A stretch of 25,378 nucleotides of DNA, taken from assembly GCA_046349775.1 (NCBI GenBank), contig JAXMBS010000077.1, forward strand, positions 1 to 25,378. Reading direction: 5' to 3'. The stretch is from JAEUIG01 sp046349775. Its GTDB lineage: Bacteria > Planctomycetota > Planctomycetia > Planctomycetales > Planctomycetaceae. Numbering within the stretch: the stretch's first letter is position 1; each line of letters opens with the position of its first letter. Positions 15,320 to 23,141 of this stretch are shown here, in pieces. The notes beneath the pieces were generated by a model. That model had not been told where the DNA came from. It ran no database searches and saw nothing but the letters and a program-made list of their open reading frames with translations. Made by a program: the position numbers and the translations under genes.

Positions 15320-16243
15320 ATGACTCTGGTAACTCGTGAAATCACGATGACGCGGCTCACGCGTTCGTTCGGCACGTCGAAAGAGGACAGTCCGCCTCCC
15401 TGTCTACTGACACGAATCTATCCGATTAACGGCATCGAAGAACCGCTGCAAATCCACGACGAGGCGATCCTCGTCGGGCGCGACGCCCACTGCCAACTGG
15501 CGCTTTGCGACGACTCCGTCTCGCGCCGACACGCCACGATCGAGCGCCGCGGCGAAGGCCACTGCGTCACCGACCTCGGCAGCACGAACGGCACGTTCGT
15601 CAACGAGGAGCAGATTCGCGGAACACGTGCGCTGCAGACCGGGGACCGGGTGCGATTCGGCAACCAGATTTTCAAGTACCTCAGCGGCGACCGGATCGAA
15701 GCGCAGTACCACGAAGTCGTCTTCCACATGATGACGACCGACGGACTGACGCGGGCGCACAACAAGCGATACCTGCTCGACACGCTGGAGCGCGAGCTGG
15801 TGCAGTCGCTGCGGGCGCGGACGCCGCTGTGCGTGCTCATGTTCGACCTCGACAAGTTCAAACTGGTGAATGACACCCACGGCCATCTTGCCGGCGACGC
15901 GGTGCTCGTCGAGTTCGCCCGACGGGTGAAGTCGGTCCTGCGCAGCGGCGACCTGTTTGCCCGATACGGCGGCGAGGAGTTCGCAATGGTCCTGACGCGG
16001 ACGGCGCTGTCCGATGCCGTCGCCGTGGCGGAACGGGTACGCGAATTGACGGCCGCCGCGCCGATGGAGTTCGAGGGGCGGCCGATTCCGGTCACGGTCA
16101 GCATCGGGGTCAGCTGCGAGGCCGGCGATCGCGAGTGCGCCCCGCTGGAGGTCATCGCCCGCGCCGATCAGCAGCTATACGTCGCCAAGAAATCGGGCCG
16201 CAATCAGGTGCGATCGGCGAAGTCGCCCGACAGCGCGGAGTGA
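15320..16243 (+). CDS. FHA-GGDEF diguanylate cyclase
   Basis: The 307-residue soluble protein joins a phosphothreonine-binding FHA domain (about 30-125) to a GGDEF domain (about 138-298) that makes c-di-GMP from two GTP. FHA hallmarks are VGRDAHC (52-58), SVSRRH (66-71) and DLGSTNGTFVN (85-95). The GGDEF domain has DGLTRAHNKRYL, the metal-site MFDLDKFKLVND (174-185), the active-site RYGGEEF (215-221) and an intact product-inhibition site RSGD (208-211), five residues before GGEEF. It should thus be active and feedback-inhibited. GAGAGACGG before the ATG at 15320 supports the start; a second ATG at 15347 is possible. Its position right behind the kinase suggests that phosphorylation controls the cyclase (inference). 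Confidence 0.93.
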   Translation: MTLVTREITMTRLTRSFGTSKEDSPPPCLLTRIYPINGIEEPLQIHDEAILVGRDAHCQLALCDDSVSRRHATIERRGEGHCVTDLGSTNGTFVNEEQIRGTRALQTGDRVRFGNQIFKYLSGDRIEAQYHEVVFHMMTTDGLTRAHNKRYLLDTLERELVQSLRARTPLCVLMFDLDKFKLVNDTHGHLAGDAVLVEFARRVKSVLRSGDLFARYGGEEFAMVLTRTALSDAVAVAERVRELTAAAPMEFEGRPIPVTVSIGVSCEAGDRECAPLEVIARADQQLYVAKKSGRNQVRSAKSPDSAE

Positions 16244-16305
16244 CACGCGCGGCGACCACCGGTTCGTCCTGAACGAAACTGTGCACAACTCAGAAGGCAA
16301 CTCCC

Positions 16306-17640
16306 ATGGGCACGCGGGTTCTAACAGTCATCGCGCTGACGGCAGTCTGGCTGGGCTTATGCGCGAGCGCGCTCGGCGAATTCGTCCCCGTCGCGGGATT
16401 CGAACAGCAGTTGTTCCCCTCGTACCTCATTGCCACGGCGCAACTGCGGGCGGACGAGGCGCCGGCCGATCCGCATCGACTCGGCGACCCGCGCGGGCTC
16501 CTCGGCGTCGAGATCGTGTCCCCCGGTAAAGACATGCCCGTGACCGTGACAATCGAATGCGACGAGTACCTGCAAACGAGCGTTTACAGCGGCACACTCC
16601 CGGAGCAGGGGGAGACGTACCAGGTCATGCCGAAGATCAAGTATCGCTATGAGCGTCTCGCCCAGTGCGAACAGGCGGCGCCCGTCAACGTGACGTTCCG
16701 GGTGCAGGTCGGCAACGGGGTCGAAGAGGAACAGACTGTCACCTGCACGGTGCGGTCGATCAACGACTGCCCGTTCGCGTTCAAGAACGGGGACGAAGTG
16801 ATCGACGCCAGCTTCGCCTTCGCCGCCTACGTCAATGAACAGCACCCGTACGTGGACAAGCTGCTGCGCGAAGCGCTCGACCGGGACGTCGTCGACAAGT
16901 TCCAGGGATATCAGACGGGCGACTCCAATGACGTGCTCCGGCAGGCGTACGCGATCTGGGACCTGCTCGTGGCCCGGGACATCCGTTACAGCAGCATCAC
17001 GACCACGGCCGTGGATGCGGAGTCGGTCGCCTGCCAGCACGTGCGGCTGCTGGAGGACTCAATCAACAACTCGCAGGCGAACTGTGTCGACGGCTCGGTG
17101 TTGTGGGTGTCGCTATTGCGGAAGATCGGCATCGACGGGTTTCTCGTCGTGACCTCCAACCACTGCTATGCCGGTTTCTACCTGACTCGCGCCCACGAGG
17201 GGGTGCTGGCAATCGAGACGACGCTGCTCGGAGCGGAAGTCGACTCTGAGGAGCTGGAGATTCCTGAGCCGCTGGAGGCCGCGATTCCCGAAGACATGCG
17301 CTACGACGACACGTTCAGCAGCTTCGTCGTGGCGCTGGAGACCGGCACGAAAGCCTTCCTGGCGAGCCAGGCCCCGCTGGTGGCCGGAGGGGAAGCGTCG
17401 CCGGCCGAAGGAGAGGCGCCGCCTGCCCCGAAGGAAACGCTGCAGGTGACGGTGATCGACATCGCCGCGATGCGGAAGCTGGGGGTATTGCCGATCGCGT
17501 TTCAGAATACGAAGGAGTTCGTGGGCTACGACTTCACGAATAGCGACGAACCGGAGATGGCCGGCGAATCCGCCGAGGGGAGCGAAGGGGAGAGCACGGC
17601 CGAAGCGGACGACGAAGCTGCGCCGGAAGCGCCGGAGTAG
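16306..17640 (+). CDS. Exported transglutaminase-like protein
   Basis: The 444-residue product begins with a Sec signal peptide (residues 1-24; VLTVIALTAVWLGLCASALG). The first domain (about 65-155) is beta-rich. The second (about 165-310) has a transglutaminase/papain-like pattern: NCVDGSVLWVSLLRKIGIDG with Cys260, TSNHCYAGFYL with His286, and LAIETTLLG with an acid at 304 where the family has Asp. This could be a periplasmic peptidase, a transferase or an inactive relative. The C-terminal 90 residues are acidic low-complexity (EGEAPPAPKE, SAEGSEGESTAEADDEAAPE), with a short folded part between (TLQVTVIDIAAMRKLGVLPI). It follows the FHA-GGDEF gene by 62 bases and may be cotranscribed. No named family was recognised with certainty. 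Confidence 0.75.
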   Translation: MGTRVLTVIALTAVWLGLCASALGEFVPVAGFEQQLFPSYLIATAQLRADEAPADPHRLGDPRGLLGVEIVSPGKDMPVTVTIECDEYLQTSVYSGTLPEQGETYQVMPKIKYRYERLAQCEQAAPVNVTFRVQVGNGVEEEQTVTCTVRSINDCPFAFKNGDEVIDASFAFAAYVNEQHPYVDKLLREALDRDVVDKFQGYQTGDSNDVLRQAYAIWDLLVARDIRYSSITTTAVDAESVACQHVRLLEDSINNSQANCVDGSVLWVSLLRKIGIDGFLVVTSNHCYAGFYLTRAHEGVLAIETTLLGAEVDSEELEIPEPLEAAIPEDMRYDDTFSSFVVALETGTKAFLASQAPLVAGGEASPAEGEAPPAPKETLQVTVIDIAAMRKLGVLPIAFQNTKEFVGYDFTNSDEPEMAGESAEGSEGESTAEADDEAAPEAPE

Positions 17641-17758
17641 CAGTTATTGCGAATTCCCCGCTCTGCTGGCCATCATTTGGAGTGTACCCATCAGCGCCGG
17701 ACGATATGATGCCGCGAGGTTGATCTGACTCCTCCAGCCATTGTACGAGGGGGTTTCG

Positions 17759-19183
17759 ATGGCATCTTCTCTCAGCGGCCGGTCCCAGCCCTTGCGCGGC
17801 ATCTCGCGTCGCTCACTGCTGCAGGCCGGCGGAGCGGCTGCGCTGTCGCTCGGCACGCCGGGCATTGTGGCGGCCGGGCTGGACGCAGAGCGCGGACTCG
17901 GGAAGGGCGCCGCCCCTAAGTCGTGCATTTTTATCCTGCTGTGCGGCGGGCCGAGCCATCTCGACACCTGGGACCTGAAGCCCCACGCGCCGGACACGAT
18001 TCGCGGACCCTATCAGCCGATCGCGACTTCCGTACCGGGAATGCGGATCAGTGAGCTGCATACCCGGATGGCCGGCATGACGCAGGACTTTTCGCTGATC
18101 CGGTCGATGTCGCACGTCGGCAACATCAGCAATCACTTCGATGCGATGCATCACCTGCTGAGCGGACAGTCGGAAGCGCCGGCCGACTCCCCCTACATGG
18201 GGTCGATCCTGGCGAAACTGCGGCCGAACACGCGCGGGATCGCCTCGTACGTGTGGCTGATCAAGTGCGTCGGCGATCCGGTGTTCTGCGCGCCGAACCT
18301 CGGCATCGGCGGCCATCTGGGGATGACCTATGCGCCGCTGTTCGTCGGCTCGGCGGCGAACCATCCGGCGATGCCGGAATTTCATCCGCCGGACGAGTTG
18401 CTGCCGGCGGTGGCTGCGGCAAGGATGGGAGATCGCCGCGGGTTGCTGGCGGGGCTGGACGAGGCTCACGGCGGCGTCTCGAACCGCGTCCTCGGAGACT
18501 GGCAGGACCTGCACGGCCGCGCGTTTGAACTGACGAACGGGACCGAAGCGCGGCGGGCATTCGAACTTTCACAGGAGGCTCCCGTAACGCGAGGCCGCTA
18601 TGGGATGCATCCGCTGGGGCAGAATCTGCTGCTGGCGCGGCGGCTCGTCGAATCAGGCGTCGGCTTCGTTACGGTCAACGGCTGGACCGGCAAGGCGCCG
18701 AACGATACGGGGGGTGGGCCGCCGAGTTCCAGTTGGGACATGCACGGCGCCGAGATGGGGATGGGGAACGCGTTCGGCAGTGGATCGTATGGCATGGGCT
18801 GGTGCCTGCCGTGCCTGGACGAGGGGCTGTCGGCGCTGATTACCGATCTGAAGGAGCGTGGGCTGCTGGAGCGAACGCTGGTCGTCGTGACCGGCGAGTT
18901 CGGCCGGACGCCGCACATCAACATGCGGAACACGACGCCGGGTCGGCAGCACTGGCCGACGTGCTATTCGTCGATCATCGCCGGCTGCGGGATTCGCGGC
19001 GGAGCGGTGTATGGCGAATCGGACGAGTTCGCCGCCTATGTGAAAGACAAACCAGTCCGCCCGCAGGACCTGGGAGCGACGATCTACCACGCGCTCGACG
19101 TGCCGCTGGAAACGCGGCTGGGGAAGGACGGTTTCACGCGGCCGATCAGTTCGGGGACGCCGCTGTACGATTTGTTCGGGTAG
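17759..19183 (+). CDS. DUF1501 family protein, full length
   Basis: The 474-residue product has a twin-arginine leader (GISRRSLLQAGGAAALSLG) and the usual DUF1501 blocks: CIFILLCGGPSHLDTWDLKP, IRGPYQPIATSVPGMRISEL, DFSLIRSMSHVGNISNHFDA, HHLLSGQ, RYGMHPLGQNLLLARRLVES, WDMHG, ERTLVVVTGEFGRTPHIN, GRQHWPTCYSSIIAGCGIRG, GAVYGESD and LGATIYHALDV. These match the metal-site blocks of the alkaline phosphatase/sulfatase superfamily, to which the family is thought to belong; the substrate is unknown. ACGAGGGGG at 17745-17753 supports the ATG at 17759. It lies in the same direction as the transglutaminase-like gene, 118 bases behind it. Confidence 0.93.
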   Translation: MASSLSGRSQPLRGISRRSLLQAGGAAALSLGTPGIVAAGLDAERGLGKGAAPKSCIFILLCGGPSHLDTWDLKPHAPDTIRGPYQPIATSVPGMRISELHTRMAGMTQDFSLIRSMSHVGNISNHFDAMHHLLSGQSEAPADSPYMGSILAKLRPNTRGIASYVWLIKCVGDPVFCAPNLGIGGHLGMTYAPLFVGSAANHPAMPEFHPPDELLPAVAAARMGDRRGLLAGLDEAHGGVSNRVLGDWQDLHGRAFELTNGTEARRAFELSQEAPVTRGRYGMHPLGQNLLLARRLVESGVGFVTVNGWTGKAPNDTGGGPPSSSWDMHGAEMGMGNAFGSGSYGMGWCLPCLDEGLSALITDLKERGLLERTLVVVTGEFGRTPHINMRNTTPGRQHWPTCYSSIIAGCGIRGGAVYGESDEFAAYVKDKPVRPQDLGATIYHALDVPLETRLGKDGFTRPISSGTPLYDLFG

Positions 19184-19208
19184 CCGCCGAAGACGTAACC
19201 AATACGCG

Positions 19209-19230
19209 CTGCTTCAATTTCCAGAAGCAG
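19209..19230. terminator. Small hairpin between convergent genes
   Basis: CTGCTTC and GAAGCAG form a perfect 7-base stem over an eight-base loop. It lies 25 bases after the DUF1501 stop and across the last codons of the convergent minus-strand gene (stop at 19214). There is no strong T-run, so termination is a guess. Confidence 0.4.
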
Positions 19231-19816
19231 TAGTAGCGGAAGGCTCAGTGGATGGGGAGGGGGAGTTGTCATCCCCTATCCGGCGAAGATGCCACTCCAA
19301 TCCAGACTTATCGCCATTCGGAGCGATATGGTCTAAGACAATATAGTCCTGCGACACGGGGATGATTTCATATACAGATTGAAGGTGACTCGATGTCGGA
19401 CCGCTTGGTCGCGGTATGTCTTGCCTGAACACGAATCGCTTCGCGTAGGCCATGTATATCTTGTGCCAGAGCGGTCGGTCCGGATCGGTCAGCACAAGCC
19501 TGTTGTTTTCGACGTTCCATGTGCTGTGCTTCGGCGGGGGAAAGCGGCCGAGTGCAAGTAAGGCATCACCATCCGACTCAAACGTAAAACGCGACGGGGG
19601 CAGCAAGTGATATCCCTTGTGCTCCGCTAGAGGGCCTTTCTCCGTGAATTCCCACTCTCCAACAAGTCGCCGATCGCTGGGACGTGAAATCCATTTGGCG
19701 GCGCCGTAAAGGAATCCAAGCAAGCAGATCACAATGACGAGCCGCTTCGCCAATCGCCGGCGCCGGAATGGAGGTGGAGTCGGAGGAACGACGGATTCAG
19801 CGGTTTGCTGGGTCAT
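19214..19816 (-). CDS. Single-pass membrane protein of unknown function
   Basis: The 200-residue product has a basic N-terminus (FRRRRLAKR), one membrane helix (about 25-43; LVIVICLLGFLYGAAKWI) and an outer domain of about 140 residues with beta-strand-like segments (RRLVGEWEFTEKG, PSRFTFESDGDALLALG, TWNVENNRLVLTDPD, SVYEIIPVSQDYIVLDHI). The pattern of a WEF strand, then threshold, then text on displayed values is reminiscent of small lipocalin-like domains, but no signature is clear. It is the last gene of a minus-strand run. Its ATG overlaps the TGA of the gene before it (ATGA at 19813-19816), so coupling is likely. GAGAAG just upstream can serve as the ribosome site. It shares only the MT-Q start style and basic-then-TM layout with the upstream genes. 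Confidence 0.7.
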   Translation of the reverse strand: MTQQTAESVVPPTPPPFRRRRLAKRLVIVICLLGFLYGAAKWISRPSDRRLVGEWEFTEKGPLAEHKGYHLLPPSRFTFESDGDALLALGRFPPPKHSTWNVENNRLVLTDPDRPLWHKIYMAYAKRFVFRQDIPRPSGPTSSHLQSVYEIIPVSQDYIVLDHIAPNGDKSGLEWHLRRIGDDNSPSPSTEPSATTASGN

Positions 19817-20259
19817 GGCTTCTCTCCGTGCTTCGCCCAGTCGCTGTCAGCGGACGCTTCAGTGAGTGGGGATGGCGTGTTGTTCACTTTCGCCAATGAT
19901 CGGTACACCCATAATCTTATCCATGGACTGAAAGGACCAAGCTTCATTCGGTCGTCGCCTGTGGCGAGATACGCTTCGGTTTTGCTAAACAGATAAGACA
20001 CATCGTCCCAATGCAGCTTGCAAAAAGCACGCTGCAAAAGATCCGCACCATACATTTCGGAATCGGCATAGGCCATCAGAGGTCGAAATAGAGTCACGAC
20101 GTGAGGCACGTAACCAGGTGGGATGTACATTCGCTTCCAGGCGATTCCGGCCATCAGCCACGCCGCAACGTACCAGATCGGTGACAGCAGAAATGCGATC
20201 ACAATCCACTTGAGAAACCGTCGGCGCTTTCTCGGACGTTCAGCGGTTGGCTCGGTCAT
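19813..20259 (-). CDS. Small membrane protein, paralogue A of a tandem family
   Basis: The 148-residue product starts MTEPTAERPRKRRRFLKW at 20257-20259. A longer start at 20310 exists but would overlap the upstream gene by 34 bases. One membrane helix (WIVIAFLLSPIWYVAAWLMA) follows a strongly basic N-terminus. The outer part has RMYIPPGYVPHVVTLFRPLM, AYADSEMYGADLLQRAFCKL and KLGPFSPWIRLWVYRSL. The upstream gene has matching blocks in the same order: NRGYLPSAQAHILAVPFQPL, AYASSNGYGATGLQRLFC and AGALSPNMKWPAFRQI. No known domain is recognised. It overlaps the next gene by ATGA. The tail (TPSPLTEASADSDWAKHGEK) differs from the paralogues. Confidence 0.75.
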   Translation of the reverse strand: MTEPTAERPRKRRRFLKWIVIAFLLSPIWYVAAWLMAGIAWKRMYIPPGYVPHVVTLFRPLMAYADSEMYGADLLQRAFCKLHWDDVSYLFSKTEAYLATGDDRMKLGPFSPWIRLWVYRSLAKVNNTPSPLTEASADSDWAKHGEKP

Positions 20260-20276
20260 ACCGCTTTCCGATACTT

Positions 20277-20732
20277 CTATTTGACGCTGCGTGGAGTCGC
20301 TCGGTTCCACGGGTCAGGCGGCAATTCAGTTGAGCGGATTGCGGGCTCACCGTTCTGTTCGTCGACAATCTGCCGAAACGCCGGCCACTTCATGTTTGGA
20401 CTCAAAGCACCAGCTTTAAGTTCGATGGGCGCGTCATTCGCCAAAGGCCCGATCTGAAGACGTATTCGAGACACCTGCTCCCTGTTCGTCGCACAAAACA
20501 GTCGCTGCAAGCCAGTGGCTCCGTAACCATTGGAGCTCGCATACGCGATCAATGGCTGAAACGGAACTGCCAAGATGTGAGCCTGGGCACTGGGGAGATA
20601 CCCGCGATTGAGTGCGGCCGAAAGAGCGAGCCATGCGCCGACGTACCACAACGGCAACATGAGCACGACGGCTGCCAGTATCAACAGCCGCCGGCGTCGC
20701 TGCTTCGAACGTTCAGCGGGTTGTCCGGTCAT
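20277..20732 (-). CDS. Small membrane protein, paralogue B of a tandem family
   Basis: The 151-residue product starts MTGQPAERSKQRRRRLL and has one membrane helix (LILAAVVLMLPLWYVGAWLA) and the family outer part (GYLPSAQAHILAVPFQPLIA, YASSNGYGATGLQRLFC, RIRLQIGPL, GALSPNMKWPAFRQIVDEQN). Its first 23 bases (20710-20732) are nearly identical to the start regions at 20237-20259 and 21121-21143, which shows recent duplication or gene conversion. The ATG overlaps the stop of the upstream copy (ATGA, 20729-20732). Function unknown; a small envelope protein is the most that can be said. Confidence 0.78.
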   Translation of the reverse strand: MTGQPAERSKQRRRRLLILAAVVLMLPLWYVGAWLALSAALNRGYLPSAQAHILAVPFQPLIAYASSNGYGATGLQRLFCATNREQVSRIRLQIGPLANDAPIELKAGALSPNMKWPAFRQIVDEQNGEPAIRSTELPPDPWNRATPRSVK

Positions 20733-21143
20733 GGTCGCACCTCATCGGTCCTTCCGGCATCCTCCTCCAGTATCCTCCGGTACAGCGCCATGCTGATGTT
20801 CGGACCAAGCTCTCCGATCCTGAAAAACGAGTTGGCTTCCCCCTCCGATGCCGCGGGCGGAAGATGAACAATGGCAGAGAGCGTCACGCGATTGGCATGG
20901 CAGTAGAAGCGTTTCAAGAACTCAGCTCCCCACTGATTGGAGTTGGCGTACTCGATCAGCGGCTTGAACGGGACAGCGAAAGGGCGTTCGTAGGCCGGCG
21001 GGATGTAGCCTCGCGTAAATGCCGTCACAAGCGTCAGCCACGCCAGAACGTACCAGACGGTCAACGTCACAAGCACGCTCACGGCTAGGACCAGCCTCCG
21101 TAATCGTCGCTGCTTGCTGACATTCAGCGGGTTGTCCGGTCAT
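20729..21143 (-). pseudogene. Small membrane protein, paralogue C, 5' frameshift
   Basis: The body is intact in one frame: SKQRRLRRLVLAVSVLVTLT with WYVLAWLTL, RGYIPPAYERPFAVPFKPLI, EYANSNQWGAEFLKRFYC and GELGPNISMALYRRILEE. The family start codons MTGQPAE at 21123-21143 are in another frame. Compared with paralogue B, the stretch between the conserved start block and the basic segment has one extra base (TGCTTGCTGA at 21111-21120 against TGCTTCGAA), which explains the shift. Translation could restart at GTG 21080-21082, but that would remove half of the basic N-terminus. The stop overlaps paralogue B. Confidence 0.7.
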
Positions 21144-21695
21144 CGGCCTCCTCCTCGCGCCATTCAAATAGGTGGCCACGTCACGGATCAGCGGATATTC
21201 CAACGTCGGGCTGAGCGGGCCGACCCGGACGACAGCAGACTCCATATCTGCTGCCACCTTGTCGATCACCACGATACATGCCGTAGGTCGCTTTGACGTC
21301 TTTCGCAATTACGACACAGAACACACGTCGGGAGCTCCTGGCCCCCGAAGTGCTTGGACCCCGCATACGCGATGAGCAGCGAATGGCACGGCTACCCTAT
21401 CGCCGTAAGCATTCGGAATGTACCCGTGCGTGAGAGCGGCACTGGCCGCCAGCCATGCACCGACGTACCACCCCGGTAACATCAGGATGAATGCGATGAT
21501 CAGTAGCGCTCTCCGGCGCCTGCGCCATTTGGAGCGATTGGCGATCTTTAGGATCAGCTTACCTGGGTTGGTCCGGCCGATCTTGTAAACGGTGCCATTG
21601 GTCGACCAACAGCTCCGCGTTCACCGCGAGAAGCTCTTCTGACGTAGGCAGTCCATGTTCTCGCTGATCTCATGTTCCAGCAGTTGCTCGGTCAT
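21140..21695 (-). pseudogene. Small membrane protein, paralogue D, heavily degraded
   Basis: A start MTEQLLEHEISENMD at 21693-21695 follows a good ribosome site (GAGAAGG) but stops after 24 codons. The same frame then continues with NRSKWRRRRRALLIIAFILM, LPGWYVGAWLAASAALTHGY and IPNAYGDRVAVPF, the family helix and first outer block. The next family block (LLIAYAGSKHFGGQEL) is in another frame, and the last one (VRVGPLSPTLEYPLIRDVAT) in a third. At least one stop and two shifts make it non-functional. It runs into the start of paralogue C without the usual stop. Confidence 0.6.
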
Positions 21696-21943
21696 GGCCT
21701 TCTCCCGATGCTGATGCGAGAGCACCGCCCTTCGCCTCATCCTCGACATCCGCGTCGGTTTGGTTTCCGAGCATCGACGCCGGGGGAATAATCGCCACCA
21801 CTTGCGGATCATCTCTGCATGACGACCGGCGTTGCCGGGACGTCGCCCGTCACGCAGACGCTCGTCTGCCGTTTTTACCATCGTTGCCGCACCGTATGAG
21901 GTCTTCAGGCGGCGCGCCAGTCCTTCGCTGTCGGAGTGCGCTC

Positions 21944-22856
21944 ATGTTCTGCCCGTATCCGCGCGTCGTGCTGTCGATGATCTGCACCACCCTCGGGGGT
22001 TGCGGCAGTGGGTACGAAACCGGTTCCCCCGCGACTGACACGGGCAGCAATGCCGCAGTGGACTCTTCGCCGCCGGATGCTCCGACCGGCCATCTCAATT
22101 TGGTGACGTATCAACCGCCAGCGCCTGTCGACGCGGCCCGAACGCCGACGACCGCAAAGTCGCTGCGCGCAAAGTCGCACGCAAGGTCATTCACAACGCC
22201 GCGCTGGACATCGTCGTCGAGCAGTTCAACGACATCCCGGCGCGGATTGAAGACCTGGCGGCGAAGAACGGCGAGTTCATTTCCAAGGCGGAAATGTCGA
22301 CACCGCCACCGGCCGGTCCCGGCACGGGACGTGGACGATCCGCGTGCCGGTCGAGCGGTATCAGGCGCTCTGACGGCGGCCGGTTCGATCGAGTCCTGCA
22401 ACGCGGCATCGAGGACAGCCGTGAGGTTACTGCGGAGTACTACGACCTCGATTCGCGGCTGCGCGGACAGGAGCGCGACGCGGTTGCTGGAGCATCTGGA
22501 TGAGACGTCGCGGGACCTGCAACAGGTGCTGACGCTGGAGAAGGAGCTGGCCCGCGTGCAGCAGGAGTCGAGCAGATCGCCGGGCAGCTCCGCGTACTGA
22601 AGGACGTCACGGCGCTGTCGACGGTGACGATCAACGTGAAGCGAGATCGAGGAATTCGTGGCGGAGGCGCCGCCGACGTTCGTGCGCGCGGATTCAGCAG
22701 ACGTGGTCAGGCGTTCGGCGGGCTGACTTCGCTCGGGCAAGTGCCGGTACTGGTGGCTGTCGCCTTGGCGCGCCGTGGCTGGGGGCGATGGCGGTCCCGC
22801 TGTTGCTCGTGGTCGTCCTGTATCGGCGACAGCAACGCCCCGGCGCGGCGACGTGA
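21944..22856 (+). pseudogene. DUF4349-type lipoprotein/membrane protein, multiply frameshifted
   Basis: The N-terminus has a lipoprotein-like signal ending in LGGC (MFCPYPRVVLSMICTTLGGC). Family blocks then appear in changing frames: RKVIHNAALDIVVEQFNDIP, ARIEDLAAKNGEFISKAEMS, WTIRVPVERYQAL, VTAEYYDLDSRLRGQERDA, RLLEHLDETSRDLQQVLTLE, KELARVQQE, QIAGQLRVLKDVTALSTVTI, then AVPLLLVVVLYRRQQRP near the end. The coiled-coil segment and C-terminal membrane helix are the usual DUF4349 layout. At least five indels are needed to join the blocks, so it is a decaying gene. It lies head-to-head with the paralogue run. Confidence 0.75.
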
Positions 22857-22880
22857 GCCGGGGTGCCGATTCTGAGGTCG

Positions 22881-22958
22881 GGAGGGCGAGGCTCCCGCCG
22901 AGCCGGAGCGGTAGGAAAGCCCTCTCTGGATTGCGGCTCCGCAGGGGCGTCGCCCTCC
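22881..22958. repeat. Inverted repeat of the GGAGGGCGAGGCTCC type
   Basis: GGAGGGCGAGGCTCCCGCCG (from 22881) is repeated in inverted orientation at 22934-22958, whose complement reads GGAGGGCGACGCCCCTGCGG. The 25-base arms match at 21 of 25 positions with a 28-base loop. It follows the DUF4349 relic and precedes the yjbQ fragment. It looks like a dispersed intergenic repeat of planctomycete genomes. Confidence 0.65.
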
Positions 22959-23002
22959 AGCCTGAACGCGCTTCCACCGTATCAATTCGTTACGATGCGG
23001 CG

Positions 23003-23141
23003 ATGAAATCGCGCCGAGCATCTGACGTTCCATCTGCCGCAGCGGATGGGGTTCCTGAATATATCACTCCGCAGGTGGAGCAGATTGTGCGGGGAGTCCG
23101 GCGTGCAGGAGGGACTGGTGCTCGTGAATGCGATGCACGTT
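23003..23141 (+). pseudogene. yjbQ: YjbQ/UPF0047 family, 5' fragment cut by an element
   Basis: YjbQ proteins are small (about 130-140 residues) and conserved; some have been linked to thiamine phosphate synthase activity. Here ATGAAATCGCGCCGAGCA begins the gene. The blocks LTFHLPQRMGFLNI, TPQVEQIVRG (other frame) and GVQEGLVLVNAMHV match the first third of the family. After MHV the expected continuation (TASVFINDDE-like) is absent, and the sequence instead reads the opposite-strand end of the recombinase gene. One or two indels also break the fragment. The sharp loss of similarity at 23141 is best explained by insertion of the neighbouring element into yjbQ. Confidence 0.7.

Noticed and set aside
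21621..21881. 86-codon minus-strand frame ahead of paralogue D
   Set aside because: The part before the internal ATG at 21695 is Arg-rich without similarity to the family; only the MTEQ start has a ribosome site and the family start pattern.
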